From: RBG-16-34-14 sp963798865
GTDB taxonomy: Bacteria; Bacteroidota; Ignavibacteria; Ignavibacteriales; Ignavibacteriaceae
Direction: 5' to 3'
Length of the DNA stretch: 64,000 nt
NCBI GenBank assembly: GCA_963798865.1
Contig: CAWCVZ010000004.1
Span: forward strand, 1,364,001 to 1,428,000
Part shown: positions 45,791 to 55,123 of the stretch, piece by piece
Layout of the letters: every line of letters starts with the position of its first letter
Numbering within the stretch: the stretch's first letter is position 1
Notes under the pieces: model-generated
Databases searched by the model: none
Seen by the model: only the letters and a program-made list of their open reading frames with translations
Told to the model about the DNA's origin: nothing
Made by a program: the position numbers and the translations under genes

Positions 45791-46822
45791 ATGAATTTAA
45801 AAAGTCCAGTGACTCTAAAGTTGAGACCTGAAAAAAAAGAACTGCAAATATATGAAAAACGGTATCGCAGACTTTTTGAATCCGCTATGGATGGAATATT
45901 AATTCTTGATGCCAATAACGGGATGATTGTTGATGTTAACCCTTTCTTAATTAAAATGCTGGGGTATTCCAAAGAACAGCTGCTTAAAAAAAATATCTGG
46001 GATATCAGCGCTTTCAAAAATATTGATTACTCAAAACAGTTGTATAAAGAATTACAGGAAAAAGAGTATGTCCGCTATAAAGATCTTCCCTTAGAAACCT
46101 TTGACGGAAATAAAATACACGTGGAGATTGTGAGTAATGTTTATTTGGTGAATAATGAAAAGGTTGTTCAATGTAATATTCGTGATATAACCGAGCGGGT
46201 AATTTTCGAAAAAAAACTATTGGATGATATAAACGAAAAAGAGGGTTTGCTTAAAGAAATAAAACACAGGGCAAAAAATAGTTTTAACCTTATTACAAGT
46301 TTAATTCATATCAGATCCAATGTTATTAATTCTGTAGAAACAAAAAAAGAATTAGAAGAATTATTCTTAAGAGTAAGTTCAATTTCCGATTTATATTCAT
46401 TATTACAGGAAACGGATTCTTATGATAAAATTCAGCTTAAAACATACTGCAGTAAAGTAATTGAATCTATGTTAAGACTTTCAAATAATTATACAGTTAA
46501 TAAACATTTTGAAGAAATTACTGTTCCACTTAAAGAAGCTACTACAATAGGAATGATACTTGTTGAATTACTATCTAATGCAATTAAATATGCATTTCCT
46601 CAATCTCATTCGGGGGTTATAAATACAGAAATGAAAATTGTAAATAACCAAATAGAATTAATAATTGAAGATAATGGAGTTGGCTTGCCAAATGATTTTG
46701 ATATAAATAAAATTAAAAGCTTAGGGCTTAATCTTGTAAATATGATGGTTCTCCAGTTGGACGGTAAAATTAAATTCGTTTTAGGGAAAGGAACCAAAAT
46801 TATAGTTGAATTACCCGTATGA
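45791..46822 (+). CDS. PAS domain sensor histidine kinase (HisKA_2/HWE-type)
   Basis: A 343-residue cytosolic kinase without membrane helices. Residues 15-135 form a PAS domain (YRRLFESAMDGILILDANNGM, split as FESAMDGILILDA). The dimerisation/phosphorylation region has EIKHRAKNSFNLI with the phospho-accepting His, the HisKA_2 type. The ATPase domain has VELLSNAIKYAF (N box), IEDNGVGLP (G1) and GKGTKIIVELP at the end. The partner regulator is not adjacent; one of the three LuxR-type regulators in this window may be its target. It is read from promoter copy H. Confidence 0.92.
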   Translation: MNLKSPVTLKLRPEKKELQIYEKRYRRLFESAMDGILILDANNGMIVDVNPFLIKMLGYSKEQLLKKNIWDISAFKNIDYSKQLYKELQEKEYVRYKDLPLETFDGNKIHVEIVSNVYLVNNEKVVQCNIRDITERVIFEKKLLDDINEKEGLLKEIKHRAKNSFNLITSLIHIRSNVINSVETKKELEELFLRVSSISDLYSLLQETDSYDKIQLKTYCSKVIESMLRLSNNYTVNKHFEEITVPLKEATTIGMILVELLSNAIKYAFPQSHSGVINTEMKIVNNQIELIIEDNGVGLPNDFDINKIKSLGLNLVNMMVLQLDGKIKFVLGKGTKIIVELPV

Positions 46823-46899
46823 AATTGCCTGTAGTTTTGAATTTTTAAAGGCAATGTATGTTGACAAATTGCCATCGAAGACACAATAAGGTATTAAAG

Positions 46900-46961
46900 G
46901 GATTAACCCTTTATTCATCCCTTCGCATGATTGTTTAGACTTTCCCTTTATTATAGCTTGT
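46900..46961 (+). promoter_or_regulatory. Repeated promoter module, copy I (upstream of OmpA/TSP3 gene)
   Basis: The upstream box (GGATTAACCCT then TTATTCATCC) is at 46900-46920, then 8 bp, GATTG at 46929-46933, 20 bp and TAGCTTGT at 46954-46961. The gene starts at 47031. Confidence 0.72.
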
Positions 46962-47030
46962 ATTGAATTATAATATTAAACTATAACAAATCTTATATAC
47001 ACATAAACGATATAAAATTAAGAGGAAAAA

Positions 47031-48602
47031 ATGAAAAAAATAATCTACATGATAGTTCTGGTTGGTTTAGCTTTTATGACCCAACAAAACTACGCACAAT
47101 TTAAAGATTGGGGAACTAAATTCGGTTTCCGGGGGAACCTCCTGCTTCCTCAAAATGAATTTGTTAACACAGGCTTTGGAAGTAATGATGATTTCTCCTT
47201 TGATTCATATAAATCATCATATCTTGTTGAAGGATTCTTAGCTGTTGAATTAACAAGAGTGTTGGAACTTCAGCTTGTAGCAGGATATGGTAAATATACC
47301 GGTACAGCTGTTTTAAGTTCGGGTCAGAAATTCGGCGAATATCAGACTACTATTATTCCTGTTAACCTTAGATTAAGAGTCAGTCCCTGGGACGTAAAAG
47401 GATGGAACCCCTATTTTTATGTTGGTGCAGGAGTAATGAATTATGATTTAACTACCGCTCCTAACATAGTTTCGCCAATACCGACAAATAATAGCGGGTG
47501 GGTAGGATTATTTCCTGCAGGAATAGGATCTGAGTTCGCACTGTCAGAAAAAGTACTTTTAGATTTCTCTGTCGGCGGTGCTCTTTCTACTTCATATGAT
47601 CTTGAAGGACGTAGAAGCGGAGCCGATAATTTATGGGATGCATATTATAATGTTGCACTCGGTTTTACATTAACCGGAGAAAGCTGCTCTTCAGACAGAG
47701 ATAATGATGGGCTTGGTAAATGTGATGAAGAAAAAATAGGAACAGATCCTAAAAACCCTGACACTGACGGTGATGGATTAAAGGATGGGGAAGAATATTT
47801 AACCTATAGTACAAATCCATTGCAGACTGATACTGATGGCGATGGTTTGAATGATTATGATGAAATAATAAAATACAAGACCGATCCTTTAAACGCTGAT
47901 ACAGATAAAGATGGATTGAAAGATGGCGATGAAGTATTGAAATATAAGACTGATCCTTTAAACGCTGATACAGATAAAGATGGTTTAAATGATGGCGATG
48001 AAGTATTAAAATACAAAACCGATCCGTTAAAGGCTGACACTGACGGGGATAAGTTATTAGATAACGATGAAGTACTAAAATACAAAACTGATCCTTTAAA
48101 TAAAGACACAGACAAGGATGGTTTGAATGATTATGAAGAACTAATAACTTATAAAACTAATCCTCTGAAAGCAGATACAGACGGCGGTTCAATTGATGAT
48201 GGAACAGAAGTAAAAAGAGGAACTGATCCGCTTAATCCTGACGATGATGTTGTTAAGATTGGCGTTCCGATAGTACTTGAGGGAATAACTTTTGCTACTA
48301 ATAAATATGATATAACTCCGGAATCAGAAAAGATTTTAATGGGTGCTCTTAAAACATTACAAACCTATCCTGAAATTTCTGTTGAGATCAGTGGTCATAC
48401 AGATAATGTTGGCAGCAATAGTTCAAATCAGAAACTTTCACAAAACAGGGCTGAAGCTGTTAAAGGATGGCTTGTTTCTAAAGGAATCTCTGCCGATAGA
48501 ATAACCGCAGTTGGTTATGGCGAAGAAAAGCCAAGAGTTGCTAATGATACGCCTGAAAACAAGAGGTTAAACAGAAGAATTGAGTTCAAACGAATAAAAT
48601 AA
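47031..48602 (+). CDS. OmpA family outer-membrane protein with thrombospondin type 3 repeats
   Basis: A 523-residue outer-membrane protein. Signal peptide about 1-22 (ending NYAQ). Residues 25-215 are an eight-strand-like beta-barrel (GTKFGFRGNLLLP; YYNVALGFTLTGES). Residues 220-405 carry about seven thrombospondin type 3 repeats of the kind DTDGDGLKDGEE, with calcium-binding Asp ladders; consecutive units share almost the same DNA. Residues 415-523 are an OmpA-like peptidoglycan-binding domain (ISGHTDNVGSNSSN, LSQNRAEAV, RLNRRIEF). It links the outer membrane to the wall. It is transcribed from copy I and closed by the terminator at 48624. Confidence 0.94.
   Translation: MKKIIYMIVLVGLAFMTQQNYAQFKDWGTKFGFRGNLLLPQNEFVNTGFGSNDDFSFDSYKSSYLVEGFLAVELTRVLELQLVAGYGKYTGTAVLSSGQKFGEYQTTIIPVNLRLRVSPWDVKGWNPYFYVGAGVMNYDLTTAPNIVSPIPTNNSGWVGLFPAGIGSEFALSEKVLLDFSVGGALSTSYDLEGRRSGADNLWDAYYNVALGFTLTGESCSSDRDNDGLGKCDEEKIGTDPKNPDTDGDGLKDGEEYLTYSTNPLQTDTDGDGLNDYDEIIKYKTDPLNADTDKDGLKDGDEVLKYKTDPLNADTDKDGLNDGDEVLKYKTDPLKADTDGDKLLDNDEVLKYKTDPLNKDTDKDGLNDYEELITYKTNPLKADTDGGSIDDGTEVKRGTDPLNPDDDVVKIGVPIVLEGITFATNKYDITPESEKILMGALKTLQTYPEISVEISGHTDNVGSNSSNQKLSQNRAEAVKGWLVSKGISADRITAVGYGEEKPRVANDTPENKRLNRRIEFKRIK
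47761..48180 (+). repeat. About 69-bp imperfect repeats coding TSP3 units
   Basis: Six to seven consecutive units of about 69 bp inside the OmpA/TSP3 gene share runs such as AAATACAAAACTGATCC and GATACAGATAAAGATGG. They encode acidic calcium-binding repeats. Confidence 0.8.
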
Positions 48603-48623
48603 TTTGACCTTAATCTGATTATA

Positions 48624-48646
48624 GGGTGTCTTCGGACACCCTTTTT
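48624..48646 (+). terminator. Rho-independent terminator
   Basis: GGGTGTC-TTCG-GACACCC, a 7-bp stem with a UUCG-type tetraloop, is followed by TTTTT. It closes the OmpA/TSP3 gene. Confidence 0.92.
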
Positions 48647-48675
48647 ATTTTAAACTCAAATTATTTCAGATTGTG

Positions 48676-48737
48676 GTATTAACTATTTTTTCATCCCTTC
48701 GTCCGATTGTTTCACCGAACGCCTTCTTGTAGCTTGT
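48676..48737 (+). promoter_or_regulatory. Repeated promoter module, copy J (upstream of outer-membrane/lipoprotein cluster)
   Basis: The upstream box (GTATTAACTAT then TTTTTCATCC) is at 48676-48696, then 8 bp, GATTG at 48705-48709, 20 bp and TAGCTTGT at 48730-48737. The next gene starts at 48830. Confidence 0.72.
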
Positions 48738-48829
48738 TATGTGTTTGAGAAAAATGATTTAATATAAATCATTTACTAAGGATCAATTTAGGAGTGGAAA
48801 ATTAAAAAAGAATAAAAGGAATAATAGTC

Positions 48830-49327
48830 ATGAAAAATAAATTTTTGTTCAGTATAATTTTGGGTATGATGGTGATCTTAAGCAGACCAACGGCAGCGCA
48901 GGATCACGGTTTCGGAATGGGTCTTATTTTAGGAGAACCAACCGGGTTGAGCGCTAAACTGTGGACATCAAAAGACAATGCTTTGGATTTCGGACTTGGC
49001 CTCGGCCTTGGAGGTGACCGTATTAAATACAAAGGCATCTACGAAAGAACCGGCCGTATCCATTTTCATATGGATTATCTCTGGCACTCATTTAATGCAA
49101 TAAGTTCAACCGAAAGATTTCCACTCTATTACGGAATCGGAGGCAGGTTCAACAGCGGCGGAGGTTATGAGGGTTCATTCGGTGTTAGAGGTGTATTCGG
49201 TATAGCCTGGTTTCCACATTCTACACCTATAGATGTATTTTTAGAGCTGGTACCGGTGTTTCAGGTTACCCCGCTCACCGGGCTGGGATTTGATGCCGGA
49301 CTGGGAATAAGATATTTCTTTTATTAA
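48830..49327 (+). CDS. Exported beta-barrel-like hypothetical protein (165 aa)
   Basis: A 165-residue protein with a signal peptide (ending RPTAAQ, about residue 24). The mature protein is Gly/aromatic-rich with alternating strands and ends in the outer-membrane-like terminal GIRYFFY (Phe/Tyr at the last residue), so a small outer-membrane beta-barrel is likely. Segments such as LGEPTGLSAKLW and FGVRGVFGIAWFPH are typical of a family of uncharacterised exported proteins in Bacteroidota/Ignavibacteria. Function unknown. It precedes an OmpA lipoprotein gene by 47 bases and is downstream of promoter copy J. Confidence 0.82.
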   Translation: MKNKFLFSIILGMMVILSRPTAAQDHGFGMGLILGEPTGLSAKLWTSKDNALDFGLGLGLGGDRIKYKGIYERTGRIHFHMDYLWHSFNAISSTERFPLYYGIGGRFNSGGGYEGSFGVRGVFGIAWFPHSTPIDVFLELVPVFQVTPLTGLGFDAGLGIRYFFY

Positions 49328-49374
49328 GAAAGAATAATAATTGTGTTTAATTTTTATAAAAAAGGATTGAGAAA

Positions 49375-50055
49375 ATGAAAAATATGAAGAGTATAATATT
49401 AATTGTAACAGTAGCCGTATCTGTTTTTATTTATGGCTGCAGTACAAGTAACGCTGTTAAAGGCGGAGTTATAGGAGGAGTCGGGGGTGGTGTGGTTGGC
49501 GGAGTTATTGGCGATCAATTAGGTAATACAACTTTGGGCGTTATTATCGGAGCAGCTGTTGGTGGTGCCGCTGGAGCCTTGATTGGTAATTATATGGATA
49601 AGCAGGCAGAAGAAATGGCAAATGATATTGAAGGTGCAAAAATAGAAAGAGTTGGCGAAGGTATTAAAATTACTTTTGATTCAGGAATCTTATTTGAAAC
49701 CAATTCTTCTACGCTGCAATCAGTAGCCAAAACAAATATTCGTAATCTTGCTGTCATTCTTAACAAATATCCAGATACAAATATTCTGGTAACAGGACAT
49801 ACCGATTTTGATGGCACAGAGCAGTACAATCAAACATTATCAGAACAAAGGGCTAAGTCAGTTTCAGATTATTCAATGGGACAAGGAGTTAATTCTTCAA
49901 GGCTTTCAATTATTGGATTAGGTGAAAGCGAACCTGTAGCAACAAATGAAACAATTGAGGGAAAGAGACTTAATAGAAGAGTTGAAATTGCAATTTTTGC
50001 AAATGACAAACTCAAAAAAGCTGCTGAGAACGGCGAGCTTAGCAAACTTAATTAA
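49375..50055 (+). CDS. OmpA family lipoprotein with glycine-zipper domain
   Basis: A 226-residue lipoprotein (lipobox VFIYGC, Cys about residue 22). Residues 28-75 are a glycine-zipper membrane-associated segment with repeated GxxxG (VIGGVGGGVVGGVIG; VIIGAAVGGAAGALIG). Residues 95-205 are an OmpA-like domain (VTGHTDFDGTEQYN, LSEQRAKSV, RLNRRVEIAI). YiaD-type proteins have the same order. It would bind peptidoglycan while sitting in the outer membrane. It follows the 48830 gene without a promoter of its own. Confidence 0.93.
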   Translation: MKNMKSIILIVTVAVSVFIYGCSTSNAVKGGVIGGVGGGVVGGVIGDQLGNTTLGVIIGAAVGGAAGALIGNYMDKQAEEMANDIEGAKIERVGEGIKITFDSGILFETNSSTLQSVAKTNIRNLAVILNKYPDTNILVTGHTDFDGTEQYNQTLSEQRAKSVSDYSMGQGVNSSRLSIIGLGESEPVATNETIEGKRLNRRVEIAIFANDKLKKAAENGELSKLN

Positions 50056-50112
50056 TAGTGTCGGTAATTTTTTTACAATTTTATGTAATTAATAAAAATT
50101 TAAAGGGTATAA

Positions 50113-50619
50113 ATGAAAAAACACATAAATCTTAAACAGTTTTTTTTCGCATCAATCGTGATTATTTCAATAGTCTATTTCGGCTGCGAAAAGAAAACCG
50201 GAGAAGCAGGAAAAACACAGGGCGACATTAAAACCGAAGAACAAAAACCGGATACTACTTCCAATAGTTCCGGAGCTGTTGGGCAAGAACCTGTTGAAAA
50301 AATAAAAATAACCATCCCTGATATAACCGGTAAATGGACAGGTACTTTTGATAAAAGATCAACAGTACTTACAATAACCGGACAAACCGACAGCAGTTTT
50401 GCCGGGAAAATTTCCATTAGTTATAGGGAAGCAATTAACCAGGAAGTAAAAGGGACTCTGAGTCCATCTACAATGAAAATGTCAATGACTGACCAGCTTC
50501 ATAGCCGCTACCAGGGAAAGTACGATGGAAAATTGTCTGAAGATGGTAATCACTATACAGGTACTTTTACTATGAAACTTGATGGTTCAAAATTTTCTTT
50601 TGACTTGAACAAAAAATAA
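50113..50619 (+). CDS. Hypothetical lipoprotein (168 aa)
   Basis: A 168-residue lipoprotein (YFGC lipobox, Cys about residue 25), followed by a Lys/Glu/Ser/Pro-rich linker to about residue 72 (low complexity) and a small beta-rich domain (ITGKWTGTFDKRSTVLTITGQ ... YTGTFTMKLDGSKFSFDLN, given here as its start and end). The GKWTGTFD...YTGTFTM pattern resembles lipocalin-like or avidin-like eight-strand folds seen in bacterial exported proteins, but no family is claimed. It is in a row with the genes at 49375 and 50632. Confidence 0.8.
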   Translation: MKKHINLKQFFFASIVIISIVYFGCEKKTGEAGKTQGDIKTEEQKPDTTSNSSGAVGQEPVEKIKITIPDITGKWTGTFDKRSTVLTITGQTDSSFAGKISISYREAINQEVKGTLSPSTMKMSMTDQLHSRYQGKYDGKLSEDGNHYTGTFTMKLDGSKFSFDLNKK

Positions 50620-50631
50620 AGGAAAACAACT

Positions 50632-51381
50632 ATGAAAAAACTAATTTTGCTATTTGTTATACCAATTGCGGCACTGATAATTACTTCCTGCAATTCGAAT
50701 GATAACCCCGTAAACCCTGCTCCTAAAGGCAGTATTTATTTATCGTCAAATCCCGCAGGGGCACAAATCTGGCTGGATGGAGTGAACACGTCACAAACAA
50801 CTCCAGACACTGTTAAAGATGTTGCTGAAGCGGTACATAATGTAACTTTAAAATTGCAGGACTATAATGATACAACTTTCTCTATCAGCGTCACGGGTGG
50901 GCAAACAAGTGTTGTAACAAATATCCTGCTGGTTTCAAATATCGTGACAACACTATTCGGTCCTGTTAGGATTTATGAAACAGTGGGAACCAGCGCATCA
51001 GAACCAAGTGGTTTGGATCTTTCCAGCGGAAAAGCCTGGGGAGTTAGCTCTGATTCAAGCAGTCTGGTAGATATTTATTATTCCAGTTCGGGATTCCTGG
51101 TTCAGAGCGCTGATCTTTATCCTAATCTGATCCGTGTAACGGACTTCTTTGTTGGTTCAGGTACGAATCTCTTTGACAATGTTGATTCACCATTAAAGAA
51201 TACAGGAACATGGACAGATAACATTGGCGACAGAGAATCTAATTATGTATTTCTCTACGATCATGATGGTCATTACTCCAAGCTTAAAATAGTTAATTGG
51301 GGAGGCGGCGTACCCGGCGAACCTGCCTGGGTAGAGGTACAATGGTACTATAATAATACTGCCCTGGATGTGCGCTTTTAA
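50632..51381 (+). CDS. PEGA domain lipoprotein
   Basis: A 249-residue lipoprotein (lipobox IITSC, Cys about residue 20). Residues 33-105 are a PEGA-type carbohydrate/S-layer-associated beta domain (GSIYLSSNPAGAQIWLDG; TPDTVKDVAEAVHNVTLKLQDY, cut at AEAVHNVTLKL). The rest is beta-rich and unassigned, with aromatic motifs (TGTWTDNIGDRESNYVFLYD) of a possible carbohydrate-binding fold. It is the last gene before the hairpin at 51411 and is probably exported to the outer-membrane face. Confidence 0.85.
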   Translation: MKKLILLFVIPIAALIITSCNSNDNPVNPAPKGSIYLSSNPAGAQIWLDGVNTSQTTPDTVKDVAEAVHNVTLKLQDYNDTTFSISVTGGQTSVVTNILLVSNIVTTLFGPVRIYETVGTSASEPSGLDLSSGKAWGVSSDSSSLVDIYYSSSGFLVQSADLYPNLIRVTDFFVGSGTNLFDNVDSPLKNTGTWTDNIGDRESNYVFLYDHDGHYSKLKIVNWGGGVPGEPAWVEVQWYYNNTALDVRF

Positions 51382-51410
51382 AATTTGATTTTATGTTTTT
51401 TATAATTCAT

Positions 51411-51444
51411 TACCCTTATCATTTACTGGTAAGGGTATTAATTT
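51411..51444 (+). terminator. Hairpin terminator
   Basis: TACCCTTA and TAAGGGTA form an 8-bp stem around an 11-base loop, followed within a few bases by ATTTTTT. It closes the lipoprotein cluster. Confidence 0.7.
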
Positions 51445-51532
51445 TTTAACTGCAAGTCTCTTCAGTTCTTAACTATTTATTTTTTATAAATACCATCTGG
51501 TTCAATCTTATTGATAATTTAAAAAAACAAAA

Positions 51533-51594
51533 GATGTAGTCCCTTTTTCATCCTTTCGCTCGATTGAATGGCCTTATTTCTCTTCTTAGGTTAA
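51533..51594 (+). promoter_or_regulatory. Repeated promoter module, copy K (upstream of lmo0937-type protein)
   Basis: The upstream box (GATGTAGTCCC then TTTTTCATCC) is at 51533-51553, then 8 bp, GATTG at 51562-51566, 20 bp and TAGGTTAA at 51587-51594. The small gene starts at 51635. Confidence 0.73.
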
Positions 51595-51634
51595 AAAAGG
51601 ATTTGCAAAAACTTAAACAGAAAGGATGCCTGCT

Positions 51635-51784
51635 ATGCTATACACAATTGCTGTAATTTTAATAGTGTTGTGGTTACTTGGATTCTTTGCTTTCCACGTT
51701 TCCAGTGGTCTTATTCACGCTCTGCTAATAATTGGAGTTATAATGGTCTTAGTAAACCTATTTCGTGGACGTCGCGCACTCTGA
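51635..51784 (+). CDS. Lmo0937/DUF5670 family small membrane protein (49 aa)
   Basis: A 49-residue protein with two hydrophobic helices (MLYTIAVILIVLWLLGFFAF; ALLIIGVIMVLVNLF), separated by HVSSGLIH, and a basic end FRGRRAL. This is the lmo0937/DUF5670 pattern. In Bacteroidota such proteins are general-stress genes of unknown function. The ribosome-binding site AGAAAGGATG is seven bases before the ATG, and promoter copy K ends 40 bp upstream. The terminator-like hairpin at 51801 follows. Confidence 0.88.
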   Translation: MLYTIAVILIVLWLLGFFAFHVSSGLIHALLIIGVIMVLVNLFRGRRAL

Positions 51785-51800
51785 AATGCACCCATCACAA

Positions 51801-51823
51801 CCCTTCTCTTAACAAGAGAAGGG
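51801..51823 (+). terminator. Terminator hairpin after lmo0937-type gene
   Basis: CCCTTCTCTT-AAC-AAGAGAAGGG, a perfect 10-bp stem with a three-base loop, lies 17 bases after the stop. A T-run is short (CTTATTG), so termination may be partial. Confidence 0.65.
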
Positions 51824-51938
51824 CTTATTGTAGAAATTGTCTTTACATTTTGATAACCTGATAGAAAATAAAATGTAAGCTATGACGATAATAAAAGTCT
51901 CTCTCTTTGAGGAAGATAACTAATTTAAGGAGTATTAA

Positions 51939-51968
51939 ATGGCTTAAGAAAGCCATCGGTTTTTATTT
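51939..51968 (+). terminator. Possible terminator hairpin in the 51785-52153 gap
   Basis: ATGGCTT-AAGA-AAGCCAT, a 7-bp stem, is followed by CGGTTTTTATTT. An ATG-GCT-TAA mini-frame lies within the stem after a GGAG. The rest of the 369-bp gap holds no gene. Confidence 0.5.
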
Positions 51969-52153
51969 AATATTTAGCAACTAATTTCAGGGATACCCTT
52001 CCAATTGATTTTTTAAATTTTAATTTTTACTTTATTATTAAACGAATTCACTTTCAGGAGAATATTTTGATTTGATTCATATTAAAGGTTTTTCGCAGGT
52101 GGTCCCTTATTAAATAGATTTTTAAAAAAACCTCAATTTTATATAGAGGGGTC

Positions 52154-55123
52154 ATGAAGAAAAAAATAGTTTCTAAAATATCTCCGGTCAATAAAATTAC
52201 CCATGAAAAATTATCCCCAAATAATTCATTTTATATAGTCGGAATTGGCGCATCAGCAGGGGGTTTAGATGCTTTCGAAAGATTTTTCAAAACATGCCCG
52301 ATAATTCCGGCATGGCGTTTATTGTAGTGTCGCATTTAGATCCAAATCATATAAGTATTATGCCGGAACTAATTCAAAAATCTACTTCGATGAAATTATT
52401 TCAAGCTGAAGACGGAATGGTAGTTGAACCAAATCATGTATATGTTGCACCAGCCAACCGGGATTTAGCAATACTTCATGGAACAATCCAGCTTATAGAA
52501 CCACTCGAGGCACATGGATTCCGGCTTCCTATTGATTTTTTCTTCAAATCCCTTGCTTCAGATTTAGGCGAAAAGGCTATTTGTATTATTCTCTCCGGTA
52601 TGGCCTCTGACGGTTCTGCAGGGTTAAAAGCAGTGAAGGATGAATTAGGAATGGTGATGGTTCAGGATCCAAAAACGGCAAAATTCGATGGTATGCCTAA
52701 CAGTGCCATTAAAACCGGATTAACTGATTACATACTTTCGCCCGAAGAAATGGTGGGTCAGTTGATTAATTATACCACCCATAAAGTTAAAGGTGTTTTA
52801 TTAGATAAAACAATTACTGAAGGTAAAATCCCCGATGCATTTCAAAAAATTTTCATACTTCTCAGAAATCACACAGGTCACGACTTTTCACTTTACAAAC
52901 AAAATACAATCTACCGGCGTTTAGAAAGAAGAATGAATATTTCTCAATTGGATAATCTTCAAAATTATATCCGGCTTCTTCAGGAAAACCCGGCAGAAAT
53001 TGAGAGATTGTTTAAAGAATTATTAATCGGAGTGACAAATTTTTTCAGAGATCCTGAGTCTTTTGAAAAATTGAAGACAGTATTATCCGAGTTAGTAATG
53101 CATAAACCGGATAACAGTTTGATAAGAATTTGGGTGCCCGGATGTTCTACCGGTGAAGAAGCTTACTCTATTGCTATTATATTACGGGAATGCATGAATG
53201 AAGCGAGGAAAAATTTCAATGTGCAAATATTTGCTACCGATATTGACAATAATGCAATTGAAAAAGCACGCACTGGGTCATTTTCGGGAAATGCATCCGA
53301 AATAACTAAAGAACGTTTCAACCGTTTCTTTACTTCCGAAGGAAATCTTTTTTATATTCTAAAAGAAATAAGAGAAATGATTGTTTTTGCTCCGCAAAGT
53401 CTTATTAAAGATCCTCCATTTACCAAACTGGATCTAATCTCCTGCCGCAATCTTTTAATTTATTTTAATTCCGAATTACAGAAAAAAATAATTCCCTTAT
53501 TCCATTATAGCCTCTTACCAAACGGATTACTATTTCTTGGTACTTCGGAAAACATCAGCGGGTTTGTTGATCTGTTCTCGATGGTAGATAAAAAATGGAA
53601 AATTTACAAAAGAAGAGATTCCATTTACTCAGCTCAACCTTTTATGGAATTCCCTGTATCGAGGTCAACAGGAAAAATTAACGAGACTGTTATGAAAAAT
53701 ATTGAAGTGAAAAACATTCCCCGGTTAGCAGAAAAAATAATCCTGCAAAGCTATTCTCCAAATTGTGTGATAATAAATGAGAAAGGAGATATAGTTTATA
53801 TTCATGGAAGAACCGGCAAATACCTTGAGCTTACTCATGGCGAAGCAAAGATGAACATTTTTGAAATGGCACGCGAAGGATTACAGCAAGAGCTTCCGGC
53901 ATTGATTAGAAAAGTTTTATCAAAAAGGAAATCGTTAACTGCCGAAGGGATAAGAATAAAATCAAACGGAAGCACACAATTAATAAATCTCACAGTTAAG
54001 CTGATTAAAGAACCGATGGCAATGCTTGGTTCCTTGTTGATCATATTTGAGGATGTAATTCGGCAAAAAAAAGTGCCAGCTTCCAAAAAAAATCATTTTG
54101 AAAAGAGATCAGAAAAGATTATTAAAGAACTTGAGCACGAATTAAAATCCGCTAAAGAAAATTTACGCTCAACCATTGAAGAATTGGAAACTTCCAATGA
54201 GGAGCTTAAATCATCCAACGAAGAGATGCAGTCAACCAACGAGGAAATGCAAAGTTCAAATGAAGAATTGGAAACTTCCAAAGAAGAACTACAATCTCTA
54301 AATGAGGAATTAATTACGGTAAACACCGAGCTGCTGAATAAGAATGATGAATTATCAATTATTAATAATGATATGAAAAACCTGCTGGAAGGCATTGATA
54401 TCCCGACCATCTTTGTGGATAATAATTTACTTATTAAAAAATTTACATTTACATGCAACAAAGGTCATAAACCTGATTTCTTCCGACATTGGAAGACCAA
54501 TAAACCATATAGTTACAAATCTTAAATATGAAAAACTTATTGAGGATACTGAGGAAGTTTTAAGAACCCTTAATAATAAAGAAATTGAGTTACAAACCAA
54601 TGATGGTCTATGGTATCAGATGCGGATATTACCTTACCGGACAACAAAAAATATTATTGATGGTGTTGTGATTACGTTTTCAAATATTAACAATTTAAAA
54701 ACTGCTTACGAAAAGATCAATAAGTTGAACAAGGACATTCAGCTTGCGCGTGAGTATGCAGATAATATTGTTAATACGGTGAGAGATTCGCTTCTTATTC
54801 TTGATAAGGATTTGAAAGTTCTTTCAGCAAACCGGTCTTTTTTTAAAATGTTTAATACTGCCAGTGAAAAAACCATTGGCAAGTTTATATACGAACTTGA
54901 AGATAGTAAATGGGATATACCTGAACTCCGCAAACTTCTTGAGGAAATAATTCCTGAAAACAATTTTTTTGAGGATTATGAAGTCGAATACAATTTTGGA
55001 AAAGGGATCAGGAAAAAATTATTTTTGAATGCCCGTCAGATATTTCAGGAAAACAATAAATCTCAACTAATTCTGCTTGCAATTCAAAAACAAATAATAA
55101 AACAAGGGGATAGCAAAAAATGA
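52154..55123 (+). CDS. CheB-CheR-PAS fusion protein, split by two frameshifts (near 52285 and 54440)
   Basis: A fusion of a CheB-like methylesterase, a CheR-like methyltransferase and PAS segments, about 990 residues once joined. From ATG 52154 come GIGASAGGLDAF and the CheB catalytic Ser; a missing A at the A-run near 52285 puts the rest in the frame 52294-54525 (VSHLDPNH with catalytic His, ILSGMASDGSAG with Asp). The CheR part has IWVPGCSTGEEAYSIAI and ISCRNLLIYF. A long Glu/Ser/Asn coiled coil follows (ELETSNEELKSSNEEM). Near 54440 the frame shifts to 54395-55123, giving a PAS-like C-terminal part (HATKVINLISSDIGRPI). It lacks a kinase domain. It heads an operon with the kinase (4-base overlap) and a regulator. 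Confidence 0.88.
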